From the NCBI GenBank assembly GCA_027483885.1, contig JAIXTO010000076.1, positions 1-38,143 on the forward strand: DNA of 38,143 nucleotides. Direction: 5' to 3'. This document shows, piece after piece, positions 17,020-25,166 of this stretch (positions within the stretch are counted from its first letter, which is position 1; each line of letters begins with the position of its first letter). The stretch is from Rhizobiaceae bacterium (GTDB lineage Bacteria > Pseudomonadota > Alphaproteobacteria > Rhizobiales > Rhizobiaceae). The notes beneath the pieces were generated by a model, which searched no databases, was not told where the DNA came from, and was given only the letters and a program-made list of their open reading frames with translations. The translations under genes were made by a program, and so were the position numbers.

Positions 17020-17916
17020 TCAGTCGCGCGATAGGGACAGCCCGGCGAGGAGCGGAGCGTAGGCGGCAAGTCTGCGGGATACGAACTCTGTGAAAAGCCG
17101 CACGCGCTTCGTCTTGCGTGTCTCCCCCTGCGTGAGAAGCCAGATCGTCGCAGTTGATTTCAGATCGATGCCCGGAACTCTTACCAGCAGATGATCGGCA
17201 TCTCCGACGAAACAGGGCAGTTTGGTCATGCCGATCCCTTGCCTTGCCGCAGCGATCTGCGCGTCGGCGCCCGGCGTCCTGAACGGAACCCCTGCGGCGC
17301 GAAACTCCCCTTCGTCTATCCAGTCGGGAACAGCCTGACCGCCGGTGACGATGGGCCGGATTGGATCCGGCGCACCCGCACGCAACGCGGCCAGTCTATC
17401 GCGGGACATATAAACACCCGCGCGCAGATCCGGTCCTTTCAGGCCATGAAGATTGAGCGGCAGGGTCTTGCGATCTGAGACCAGCCGGATCGCCACATCC
17501 GCCTCGCGGTTGGTCAGATTCACGACCTCGCCGGTCGATACGATCTCCATCTCGATGTCCGGATGCAGACGCGCAAAATCGGCGATATCCGGCATGAGCA
17601 GGTGTGTCGCAAGAAACGGGGGCAGCGTCACCCGCAGAAGACCGCGTATACTCTGATCGCGCCCGAAGACCCGCGTCTCCAGTTGGTGCGACGTGGCTTC
17701 CATCTGGTTCGCGAACTCGAGGACCTCCTCGCCTGCGGCCGTCAGGCGGTAGCCCGAAGGCAGCTTTTCGAACATCTGCGCCCCGAGGCGTGCCTCAAGC
17801 TGGGCGATGCGCCGCAGCACAGTCGCGTGATTCACCCCCAAGCGCTTGGCGGCAGCCCGCACCGAGCCGCCACGCGCTGCGGCAAGAAAGTAACGAACGT
17901 CATCCCAGTCGATCAT
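17020..17916 (-). CDS. LysR-family transcriptional regulator
   Basis: 298 residues from [20 protein letters not shown]. The N-terminal winged helix includes [20 protein letters not shown] and [20 protein letters not shown], and the C-terminal LysR substrate domain follows ([30 protein letters not shown]). An in-frame extension to 18051 enters the divergent intergenic region and lacks family likeness. It is transcribed away from three oxidoreductase genes starting at 18110, the usual LysR layout, and probably regulates them. A short inverted repeat GTGCG-N6-CGCAC at 18036-18051 lies in the shared promoter region. Confidence 0.9.
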   Translation of the reverse strand: MIDWDDVRYFLAAARGGSVRAAAKRLGVNHATVLRRIAQLEARLGAQMFEKLPSGYRLTAAGEEVLEFANQMEATSHQLETRVFGRDQSIRGLLRVTLPPFLATHLLMPDIADFARLHPDIEMEIVSTGEVVNLTNREADVAIRLVSDRKTLPLNLHGLKGPDLRAGVYMSRDRLAALRAGAPDPIRPIVTGGQAVPDWIDEGEFRAAGVPFRTPGADAQIAAARQGIGMTKLPCFVGDADHLLVRVPGIDLKSTATIWLLTQGETRKTKRVRLFTEFVSRRLAAYAPLLAGLSLSRD

Positions 17917-18109
17917 GGTGCATTCCCGCGCCGCAAGCTGTGCCTGCGAGACGCAGACTAACATGCTGGTTCGCCGAGCGCACCACCGTAGCTGCGTTGA
18001 TTCATCTCTCTCTGGATCGTTTTTGCACCACCGATGTGCGCGCTTCCGCACTCATCGTCTGGCTCCAGCGGGCCTATCTTCAGGCTCACCAACAAAGGGA
18101 TGTAATGAC

Positions 18110-18844
18110 ATGACCAGACTGAATGGAAAGACCGCCGTAATCACCGGCGGCGCTACGGGCATCGGCCTTGCTGCGGCAAAGCACTTCGTTGCCGAAGGAG
18201 CCTTCGTTTTCATCTACGGCCGCCGGCAGGATGCGCTCGATGCAGCCGTGGCCAACCTCGGGCCGAATGCCCGCGCGGTGAAGGGCTCGATCTCGGATGA
18301 GGCAGACCTCGATCGCCTCTACGCGTCGGTGAAGGCCGAGCGCGGGACGCTCGACATCGTTTTCGCCAATGCAGGAGCGGGAAGCCCGCTTCCGCTCGGC
18401 CAGATCACTGCCGAGCACATCGACGAGACCTTCGACACCAATGTGAAGGGCACGATCTTCACGGTCCAGAAGGCGCTGCCGCTGATGGGCCCGGGCGGTT
18501 AGATCATCTTGGCCGGATCGAGCGCCGGCACCACGGGAGCCCCGGGATTCACCGCCTACAGTGCAAGCAAGGCGGCCGTGCGCAATCTGGCCCGGACCTG
18601 GGCTGAGGACCTGAAGGGCACCGGCATCCGGGTCAACGTCCTGTCACCGGGAGCGACGGCGACCGAGCTCGCGAAGGAAGCACTCGGTGAAGAGGGCCAG
18701 AAGGCCTATGGCGCGATGACTCCGCTCCAGCGCATGGCCGATCCGGCGGAGATCGGGGCCGTGGCGGTTTTTCTCGCGTCAGACGACAGCAGCTTCATGA
18801 CCGCCAGCGAAGTCGCCGTCGACGGCGGGCTGGCGCAACTCTGA
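18110..18844 (+). pseudogene. SDR-family oxidoreductase interrupted by an amber codon
   Basis: The frame would give a 244-residue short-chain dehydrogenase: cofactor motif [12 protein letters not shown]-type YGRRQD, NAG in FANAGAG, catalytic Ser in LAGSSAG and YSASK for Tyr/Lys. Codon 131 is TAG (18500-18502). Both halves are in the same frame and otherwise well preserved. The expected residue is Ser, as in GGSIIL; TCG to TAG is a single change. The first 130 residues lack the catalytic residues, so the product should be inactive. It may be a very recent mutation or a sequencing error. It is first in the LysR-divergent operon. Confidence 0.85.
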
Positions 18845-18908
18845 CGCGTTGCGCCAGCGCGGGCACGGCAGTGAACCGATGATGCACACACCCAAGGAAG
18901 AAAATAGA

Positions 18909-19676
18909 ATGGAACAGTCTCTTAAAGGAAAAACCGCTCTTGTGACCGGGGCGTCGCGTGGCATTGGCCGCGCCATCGCCGAACGACTTGCAAAGGATGG
19001 TGCGATAGTCGCGTTGACCTATAACGCCAGCAAATCTGGTGCAGACGAGGCGATCGCGGTCATCGAGAAAGCAGGAGGCACTGCGTTCGCGATCCATGCG
19101 GACCTCGTTGACCCCGCGACCGTCCCGAACTTATTCGAGAGACTCGACGACGCGTTCACCAAGCGGAACGGAAGCAAAACCCTCGACATTCTGGTCAACA
19201 ACGCTGGCAACGCCGGCTGGCTTGGCTTCAAGGACGCGACGCCGGAAAGTTGGGACACCCTGATCGCGGTCTATGCTCGCGCGCCTTTCTTCATCGTTCA
19301 GGCCGCGTTGGATCGTCTTGCCGATGGCGGACGCATCATCAACATTTCTTCCGCCGCAGCCACCAAGCCCGTCACAACCGCGCCGATTTACTCGATGGCC
19401 AAAGCGGCGATCAACAACCTGACCCATGCGCTCGCGTCCGAGTTGGGTCCGCGCGGAATTACCGTGAACGCTGTAGCGCCGGGCTTCACGCGAACCGACG
19501 CGAACGCTGCCTTCCGGGAGAATGCCGAACTCGTGAAGGCAGTCGAGGCCGACATCGCGCTGGGTCGTTTTGGCGAGCCTTCGGAAATCGCCGCCGTCGT
19601 GGCGTTCCTGGCTTCCGATGAGGGCCACTGGGTAACCGGCCAGACGATTGAGGCGAGCGGCGGCTACAAGCTCTGA
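18909..19676 (+). CDS. SDR-family oxidoreductase
   Basis: 255 residues from MEQSLKGKTALVTGASRGIG; AAGGAAG lies upstream of the ATG at 18909. Cofactor motif TGASRGIG, NNAG in LVNNAGNAG, catalytic Ser in NISSAA, and YSMAK for the Tyr/Lys pair. It ends with VTGQTIEASGGYKL, as usual for the classical SDR fold. It is an NAD(P)-dependent carbonyl/alcohol oxidoreductase of unknown substrate. It follows the broken SDR by 64 bp and precedes an NADP-reductase-like gene, all presumably under the divergent LysR. Confidence 0.92.
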   Translation: MEQSLKGKTALVTGASRGIGRAIAERLAKDGAIVALTYNASKSGADEAIAVIEKAGGTAFAIHADLVDPATVPNLFERLDDAFTKRNGSKTLDILVNNAGNAGWLGFKDATPESWDTLIAVYARAPFFIVQAALDRLADGGRIINISSAAATKPVTTAPIYSMAKAAINNLTHALASELGPRGITVNAVAPGFTRTDANAAFRENAELVKAVEADIALGRFGEPSEIAAVVAFLASDEGHWVTGQTIEASGGYKL

Positions 19677-19704
19677 CCGCGTCAAACACCAAAGGAGTAT
19701 GAAT

Positions 19705-20301
19705 ATGAGCTACGCAATTATCGGCTTCGGCAGTGTCGGCAAGGCCCTGGCCAAGGCGTTTGCCCGCAAGGGCATCGACATATCCGTTGCAACCACACGA
19801 GACCCTGAAAGCTTTGCGTTGGATGCTGCCACGATCGGACCCAATGTCATTGCCACAACACTGGCGAAAGCCGTCAAGGCGGACATCATCTTTTTGGCTG
19901 TCCGCTTCGAGTCGCACTCGCAGGTCGCAAAGGCCCTGCCCGATTGGAAGGGGAAGACCATCATCGACGCGATGAACACGCAGGTTCCACCTGAGGAATT
20001 GGGTGGTCTCCCGTCGTCTGCTTTCGTCGCGAAGGCTTTCTCTGGTGCAAGGCTGGTCAAGGGCTTCAATCATCTGGTCGCTGCCACCCTTGCTCAAGAC
20101 CCCGCCATTCATAGTGGCAGGAGAGTCGTGTTTCTGGCGAGCGACGATGACGATGCGGGCGAGGAGATTGGTATGCTGGCGGAAAATCTCGGGTTTTCGC
20201 CGATCAGACTTGGCGGGCTGTCTGAAGGTGGGCTGCTCGTCCAGGCGCGCGGAAAGAGTTGGGGTCGGCTGATCTTCAAGGACCTGGTCAAGTTCGACTG
20301 A
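19705..20301 (+). CDS. NAD(P)-binding protein, F420-dependent NADP reductase-like
   Basis: 198 residues. The ATG at 19705 is chosen because AAAGGAG stands 7 bases before it; the ATG at 19699 has almost no spacing. It opens MSYAIIGFGSVGKALAKAFA, a GxGxxG Rossmann motif, followed by VATTRDPES and later KGFNHLVAATLA. This pattern belongs to the NADPH-dependent F420 reductase/YqcI-like NAD-binding family, which in bacteria without F420 act as small NADPH-dependent reductases. Substrate unknown. A 12-bp hairpin follows 35 bp after the stop. Confidence 0.85.
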   Translation: MSYAIIGFGSVGKALAKAFARKGIDISVATTRDPESFALDAATIGPNVIATTLAKAVKADIIFLAVRFESHSQVAKALPDWKGKTIIDAMNTQVPPEELGGLPSSAFVAKAFSGARLVKGFNHLVAATLAQDPAIHSGRRVVFLASDDDDAGEEIGMLAENLGFSPIRLGGLSEGGLLVQARGKSWGRLIFKDLVKFD

Positions 20302-20336
20302 TCACCAGGACATGCCCATCGGATGCGCCGGATTGC

Positions 20337-20366
20337 ATGGATCGGATCAAGCACGATCCGATCCAT
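20337..20366. terminator. 12-bp perfect inverted repeat after the oxidoreductase operon
   Basis: ATGGATCGGATC, a 6-base loop AAGCAC, then GATCCGATCCAT. The stem is stable but there is no T-run after it, so it is not a standard intrinsic terminator. It could end or protect the upstream mRNA, or be an operator-like palindrome. It stands 35 bp after the reductase stop. Confidence 0.45.
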
Positions 20367-20593
20367 ACATCATCAGCTATGGGCTACCTAGGTCGCCTCA
20401 AAAGATGTTCACTTTGGGCAAGTTGCGACGGAGCCTATGACAGAAGCGATGCGCGTTGCCGCCTCCCGGTTTTCCATGTTCAATGACCGCTCTGGGCCGA
20501 CTCCGGAAGTCCGACAGCCCCACCCGCCTCTATTGAAGACAACGTGTTTCAACGCACTGAGAGGGTAGAAAGGCGCTCTGCCCTCTCTCCACC

Positions 20594-20710
20594 ACAAGCA
20601 CTAAACCGGTCTCCCCATGCTTCGGCCTTCGGCCTGCAGCATCGGCCGAATTTTCATGAAATCCGTCTCGGCCCTCCGGGTGGATGATCCCCCTCCGGTT
20701 TAGCGCTTGT
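20594..20710. repeat. Long-range inverted repeat with nested hairpins
   Basis: ACAAGCACTAAACCGG at 20594-20609 pairs with CCGGTTTAGCGCTTGT at 20695-20710, 15 of 16 positions. The ~85-base interior has further symmetry: ATGC...GGCC...GGCC...GCAT near 20617-20642 and the palindrome TTTCATGAAA near 20653. CCCTCTCTCC before the left arm recurs inverted as GGAGAGGG near 20773. The 20302-20901 gap has no gene; this element fills its middle. It resembles rhizobial intergenic mosaic/palindromic repeats (RIME-like) in general style; the exact family is not identified. Confidence 0.5.
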
Positions 20711-20901
20711 CCCCCTCTCTCCAGCTGTTCCGCCCGAGCTCGGGAGGTCAACGATTGATCGCTTGCGCTTGTGGAGAGGGAAGAAGCCTTCCGCCTTGCC
20801 CCGCCCGCAACGCCATTGCGAAGACATTCGCTCGCACATCGGTTAAATTCTGCCACAATGGCGTGGGCAAAGTTTGGCAAATCACCTCCCGGAGATGAGC
20901 C

Positions 20902-21564
20902 GTGCGCATTCTGCTTGTCGAAGACGACCGAATTCTCGGATCGTCGCTGAAAAAGGCGTTCGAGAAGCACGCCTATGGCGTTGACTGGTTTCGTGACGCC
21001 GAAACCGCGCTTGAGGCGCTGCGCGACAGCACCTATGGCTCCGTCATTCTCGACGTCAACCTGCCGAAGGCGAGCGGCTTCGACGTGGTGCGCGCACTGC
21101 GCGCGCGTGGCGACGACGTGCCGATCCTGATGCTGACGGCGCTCGACAGCGTGCGCGACCGGGTGACAGGACTGGACGAAGGGGCCGACGATTACCTGAT
21201 CAAGCCTTTCGATCTCGATGAACTGCTGGCGCGCCTGCGCGCGCTCATCCGCCGCCGTCAGGGCCGCAGCGAAACGGTGATCCGCTGCGGCGAGGTGGAG
21301 CTTGACCCCTCCGCCATGGTGGCGCGCTGCCGCGGCGTGCCGCTTCACATGGCGGCCAAGGAGTTTCACCTGCTGCGCCTCCTGATGGAGCGGGCCGGGC
21401 GCTACGTGACCAAAAGCGATATCGAATACGCACTCTACGACACGGATGTCTCTGTCGAAAGCAACACGATCGAGGTGATCATCTATACGCTGCGCAAGAA
21501 GCTGGGCCCCGATTTCATCCGCTCGATCCGCGGTGTCGGCTACATGGTCGAGCGCCAACCGTGA
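20902..21564 (+). CDS. OmpR/PmrA-type two-component response regulator
   Basis: 220 residues with a GTG start (GGAG 7 bases upstream). The receiver domain shows the acidic pair in MRILLVEDD, phospho-acceptor D51 in VILDVNLP, T in LMLTALDS and K in DDYLIKPFD. The OmpR winged helix occupies residues ~125-218 and includes AKEFHLLRLLMERAG, NTIEVIIYTLRKKLG and IRSIRGVGYM. This subfamily contains PmrA, QseB and TctD. It is coupled to its kinase by a 4-bp GTGA overlap and probably activates the operon starting at 23060 through the tandem repeat at 22988. Confidence 0.93.
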   Translation: MRILLVEDDRILGSSLKKAFEKHAYGVDWFRDAETALEALRDSTYGSVILDVNLPKASGFDVVRALRARGDDVPILMLTALDSVRDRVTGLDEGADDYLIKPFDLDELLARLRALIRRRQGRSETVIRCGEVELDPSAMVARCRGVPLHMAAKEFHLLRLLMERAGRYVTKSDIEYALYDTDVSVESNTIEVIIYTLRKKLGPDFIRSIRGVGYMVERQP

Positions 21565-22931
21565 CGCTCAGCCAACGCCTGTTCTTCCGCATCCTGCCGA
21601 CGCTGATGGTGACCATCGCCGTCATAGGCTTCCTCGCCTATCGCAGCGCCACCCGCGAGATCGACAACATCTACGATGCCCAGCTGATCAACGATGCCAA
21701 TGTGCTGTGGTCGGTGATGAAACGTCCTCTCCTGCGCGAGCGCCGCAGCAGACCGACGGTGCAGGTGCCGGATATCGACTTCAACATGGACAATCAGCTG
21801 GCGCTGAACCAGGATGCCGACGATTACGCCGACGCCCATTCCTTCCGCGCCTGGAAGGACGATGCACTGGCGATCGCCAGCAGCAATGCCTTTCCCGCCA
21901 AGGTTCAACGGATGAAGGCCGGCTTTTCCGATGTCACCTACCAGGGTGAGCTTTGGCGGGTCTATTCGCTGCCCATTCCCGATACGACCATCACCATGGA
22001 AGTGGCCGAAAACATCGACCTGCGCGAGGGGCTTGTCGAAAACATCGTTTTGAACCTGGCCTTTCCGCTGCTCGTGCTGGTGCCGGTCATCGCCATCATC
22101 ATCTGGCTTGCCATCTATAACGGCATTGCCAGGATCCGCGAACTGGTGTCCGAGATCCGCGCCCGCACGCCCGACGACCTGTCGATGATCGAGACGCGTA
22201 ACCTTCCCCGCGACCTTGCTCCGGTTGTCCATTCCTTGAACAACCTCTTGCGCAAGCTTGGCCAGTCGCTGACGATGGAGCGTCGATTTTCCGACCTTGC
22301 CGCCCATCAGCTGCGCACACCGCAGGCCGGCATCAAGCTTCTGCTGCAGATGTTTGCGCGGGCCGATACTGAGGAAGAGCGCACGGCGCTTCTGAAGGAT
22401 CTGGTCGTCAGCAACGAGAGGGCCATGCACATGACCGAGCAGCTGCTGCGGCTTGCCCGCGTTGGCCATCAGGCGGTGCGGCTCGAACCCCTTCCCCTTC
22501 ATGACGTGGCGGCCGCAGCCATTGCCGATTTCGGCGTGATCATCAACAATCGCAATCTCGACGTTTCGCTCAGCGGGCCGGCGGATGCAACGGTGCTTGG
22601 CGACCGGGCGCTCCTGCGTATCATGATCGACAACCTTCTCGACAATGCGATCAAATATTCCCCGGACGGCGGTCGCATCGCGCTTTCGCTGGAGAGAAGC
22701 GAAGGGGGCTGGCGGCTCTCCCTCATGGACAGCGGCCCCGGCATTGCCCCAGACCAGCGCCAGGCCGCCTTCCAGCGCTTCAACCGGCTGGGCGAAAGTG
22801 CCGCCGAGGGGGCCGGACTGGGCCTTGCGATCGTGGCCGACATCGCCCAGCGGCTAGAGATCGCCATTGCGCTTTCGGCGGCAGACTGGGGGCCGGGCCT
22901 GCGCATCGATCTCGATATCCCCGCGGCCTGA
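21561..22931 (+). CDS. Two-component sensor histidine kinase (QseC/PmrB-like)
   Basis: 456 residues, GTG start overlapping the regulator stop. One membrane helix at ~13-27, a periplasmic domain of ~130 residues rich in acidic residues (VPDIDFNMDNQLALNQDADD), and a second helix at ~162-186. The dimerisation/phosphoacceptor box has H249 in AAHQLRTPQAG. The ATPase has the N box MIDNLLDNAIKYSP, DSGPGIAP and GAGLGLAIV. The acidic periplasmic region could bind cations or cationic compounds, as in PmrB, but no ligand can be read from sequence. It lies directly before the biosynthetic operon it likely controls. Confidence 0.92.
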   Translation: MTLSQRLFFRILPTLMVTIAVIGFLAYRSATREIDNIYDAQLINDANVLWSVMKRPLLRERRSRPTVQVPDIDFNMDNQLALNQDADDYADAHSFRAWKDDALAIASSNAFPAKVQRMKAGFSDVTYQGELWRVYSLPIPDTTITMEVAENIDLREGLVENIVLNLAFPLLVLVPVIAIIIWLAIYNGIARIRELVSEIRARTPDDLSMIETRNLPRDLAPVVHSLNNLLRKLGQSLTMERRFSDLAAHQLRTPQAGIKLLLQMFARADTEEERTALLKDLVVSNERAMHMTEQLLRLARVGHQAVRLEPLPLHDVAAAAIADFGVIINNRNLDVSLSGPADATVLGDRALLRIMIDNLLDNAIKYSPDGGRIALSLERSEGGWRLSLMDSGPGIAPDQRQAAFQRFNRLGESAAEGAGLGLAIVADIAQRLEIAIALSAADWGPGLRIDLDIPAA

Positions 22932-22987
22932 CCAGGCAACGGCGGCGGCCAAATCCCCCGGCCCTATCCTGTCCTGACGAATTCAGT

Positions 22988-23009
22988 TTCGCTTCATCTT
23001 CGCCTCATC
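22988..23009 (+). promoter_or_regulatory. Tandem 11-bp repeat, putative response-regulator box
   Basis: TTCGCTTCATC is followed immediately by TTCGCCTCATC, 10 of 11 bases identical. Read as hexamers it is CTTCAT-N5-CCTCAT, the same geometry as PmrA and QseB boxes (two direct hexamers one helical turn apart). It lies ~50 bp before the first gene of the eight-gene operon and right after the kinase gene. No good -35 hexamer is visible, which fits an activator-dependent promoter. Confidence 0.55.
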
Positions 23010-23059
23010 CTGCTTTCAGCAGCCCGCGCTAGACCCTTCATCGACAGAAGGAGAATGCG

Positions 23060-23737
23060 ATGCAGGTGTTTTGCGATTTCGACGGGACCATTTCCAAAAA
23101 GGACGTGACCGATCTCGTCCTGCAGCAGTTTGCGCTGCCCGAATGGCACGCCATCGAGGATCAATGGACAGCCGGCAGAATTACCTCTGCCCAGTGCATG
23201 GAGCGCCAGGTCCGACTCATCCGCGCCGAGCGCGACACGATCGACGCCTTTCTCGATACGGTCGAGATCGATGAAGGCTTCCTTGCCTTCCGCGATTTCT
23301 GCCGTGCCAACGGCCTGCCGCTCACCATCGTCAGCGACGGGGTCGAGTATTTTATCCGCCGTATCCTGTCGCGCCACGGCATGCCCGACATTCCTGTCAT
23401 CGCCAACCGTCTGGTCGCCTCGGCGGCATCCGGCGGTCTTGATCTCGCCTTTCCCTTCATGCGGGCAGACTGCGCCGCAGGCTCGGGCGTCTGCAAATGC
23501 GCGGTCGTCTCACCCTCGTCCCACAGCATCTATGTCGGCGACGGGCGCAGCGATTTCTGCGTGTCCCGCATGGCGACGGCTGTCTTTGCCAAGGCGAAGC
23601 TCGCCGATTACTGCGCAAGCCAGCGCATCGCCTTCACTCCCTACGACGGATTTGCCGATGTTCAGGCCTCCGTCGCAGCCATGCTTTCCACCCCCTCCAG
23701 GCAACCGTTCGCACGGCCCCTGGCAAAATCTGCGTGA
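23060..23737 (+). CDS. HAD-IB family phosphatase, MtnX-like
   Basis: 225 residues, AAGGAG 6 bases upstream. HAD motif I is CDFDGTIS near the N-terminus, motif II is IVSDG, and motif IV is YVGDGRSDFC. It resembles MtnX (methylthiopentenyl-phosphate phosphatase) and phosphoserine-phosphatase-like HADs, but the methionine-salvage genes are absent, so another phosphate ester is the likely substrate. It is the first gene of the operon, followed after 12 bp by the aminotransferase, so it may act on a phosphorylated amine or keto intermediate. Confidence 0.87.
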   Translation: MQVFCDFDGTISKKDVTDLVLQQFALPEWHAIEDQWTAGRITSAQCMERQVRLIRAERDTIDAFLDTVEIDEGFLAFRDFCRANGLPLTIVSDGVEYFIRRILSRHGMPDIPVIANRLVASAASGGLDLAFPFMRADCAAGSGVCKCAVVSPSSHSIYVGDGRSDFCVSRMATAVFAKAKLADYCASQRIAFTPYDGFADVQASVAAMLSTPSRQPFARPLAKSA

Positions 23738-23749
23738 GAAGAGGTTTCC

Positions 23750-25162
23750 ATGCGCTCCAACCTTAAACTGGCCAAACCGGCAGTGCCCGCCCTCAGCGAA
23801 GACGAATTGCGTCATCTCGAGGAGACCTATTGCTCCCATGGCGATACCGTTCATTACACAGACAAGCCGAAATTCTTCAGCGGCTGCGAAGGCTCCTTCG
23901 TCTATGATGCGGCCGAGACGCCGTTCCTCGACCTGCAGATGTGGTATTCGGCGGTCAATTTCGGCTATCGCAACGAAAGGCTGAATGCGGCCGCCCACCG
24001 CCAGCTGGATTGCCTGCCGCAGGTGGCGTCGCAGTATCTGCACCGCGAGAAAGTGGAACTGGCAGCGCTGATCGCGCGCGATGCGGAGCAGAAATTCGGC
24101 CACAAGGGCCGCGTGCATTTCAACGTCGGCGGCTCCCAGGCCATCGAAGACTCGCTGAAGCTCGTGCGCAACTATACCGGCGGCAAGAGCCTGATGTTTG
24201 CCTTCGAGGGCGGCTATCACGGCCGCACGCTGGGGGCCACGTCGATCACGTCGAGCTATCGCTATCGCCGCCGCTACGGCCATTTCGGCGAGCGCGCGCA
24301 GTTCATCGAGTTCCCCTACCACTTCCGCGGCCCCAAGGGCATGTCGAAGGAGGAATACGGCGACGCCTGCGTGCAGAAATTCGCCCGCCTGTTCGAGAGC
24401 GAGTATAACGGCGTCTGGGATCCGAAGGCCGGAAAGTCGGAATATGCCGCCTTCTACATCGAGCCGATCCAGGGCACCGGCGGCTATGTCATTCCGCCGA
24501 TGAACTTCTTCAAGGAGCTGAAGAAGGTTCTCGACGACCACGGCATTCTCCTGGTGGTGGACGAGATCCAGATGGGCGTCTACCGCACGGGCAAGCTGTG
24601 GTCGGTCGAGCATTTCGGTGTCTCGCCGGACGTGCTGGTCTTCGGCAAGGCGATCACCAACGGGCTCAACCCGCTCTCGGGCATATGGGCCCGGGAAGAG
24701 ATGATCAACCCGACCATCTTTCCGCCGGGATCCACCCACTCGACCTTCGCGTCGAACCCGATGGGCACGGCTGTCGCGCTCGAAACCCTCAAGATGGTGG
24801 GTGAAACGGATTTCGGCGCCGGCGTGATGGAAAAAGGTGCCCGCTTCCTCGACGGCCTGAAGGATCTCAAGGCCCGCCACGCCATCGTCGGCGAGGTCGA
24901 CGGACTGGGGCTCGCGCTGCGCATGGAGATCTGCAAGTCCGACAGCTATACGCCGGACAAGGCCACGCTCGACTGGATGTCGGACGAAGGCATGAAGGGC
25001 GATCTTCTGGTGGATGGCCGCAAGTATGGCCTGGTGCTGGATGTGGGCGGCTACCACAAGAACGTCATCACCCTTGCCCCGAACCTGATGATCTCCCATG
25101 GCGAGATTGATCTAGCGCTGGTTCTGCTCGACCAGTTGCTGACGCGCGCCGAGCGGAGGTAG
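23750..25162 (+). CDS. Class III PLP-dependent aminotransferase
   Basis: 470 residues. PLP-site motifs: FNVGGSQAIEDSLKLVRNYT, FEGGYHGRTLGATSIT, the D of VVDEIQMGVYRTG, the Schiff-base Lys in VFGKAITNG and STHSTFASNPMG. It belongs to the ornithine/GABA/diaminobutyrate aminotransferase class, which moves an omega- or alpha-amino group. It is long for the class, with an insertion around YHFRGPKGMSKEEYG. It ends 4 bp before the arginase-like gene, suggesting a shared nitrogen-containing substrate. The exact substrate is unknown. Confidence 0.9.
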   Translation: MRSNLKLAKPAVPALSEDELRHLEETYCSHGDTVHYTDKPKFFSGCEGSFVYDAAETPFLDLQMWYSAVNFGYRNERLNAAAHRQLDCLPQVASQYLHREKVELAALIARDAEQKFGHKGRVHFNVGGSQAIEDSLKLVRNYTGGKSLMFAFEGGYHGRTLGATSITSSYRYRRRYGHFGERAQFIEFPYHFRGPKGMSKEEYGDACVQKFARLFESEYNGVWDPKAGKSEYAAFYIEPIQGTGGYVIPPMNFFKELKKVLDDHGILLVVDEIQMGVYRTGKLWSVEHFGVSPDVLVFGKAITNGLNPLSGIWAREEMINPTIFPPGSTHSTFASNPMGTAVALETLKMVGETDFGAGVMEKGARFLDGLKDLKARHAIVGEVDGLGLALRMEICKSDSYTPDKATLDWMSDEGMKGDLLVDGRKYGLVLDVGGYHKNVITLAPNLMISHGEIDLALVLLDQLLTRAERR

Positions 25163-25166
25163 GACG

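Noticed and set aside
18500-18502. Programmed readthrough or special amino acid at the SDR amber codon
   Set aside because: Selenocysteine uses UGA, pyrrolysine is not expected in rhizobia, and the expected residue is an ordinary Ser.
20530-21558. Minus-strand open frame of 342 codons over the response regulator
   Set aside because: It mirrors the regulator gene, which has clear receiver and winged-helix motifs.
23510-25099. Long open frame on the minus strand (529 codons)
   Set aside because: It is antisense to the aminotransferase and HAD genes, has no family likeness and reflects high-GC third-position bias.
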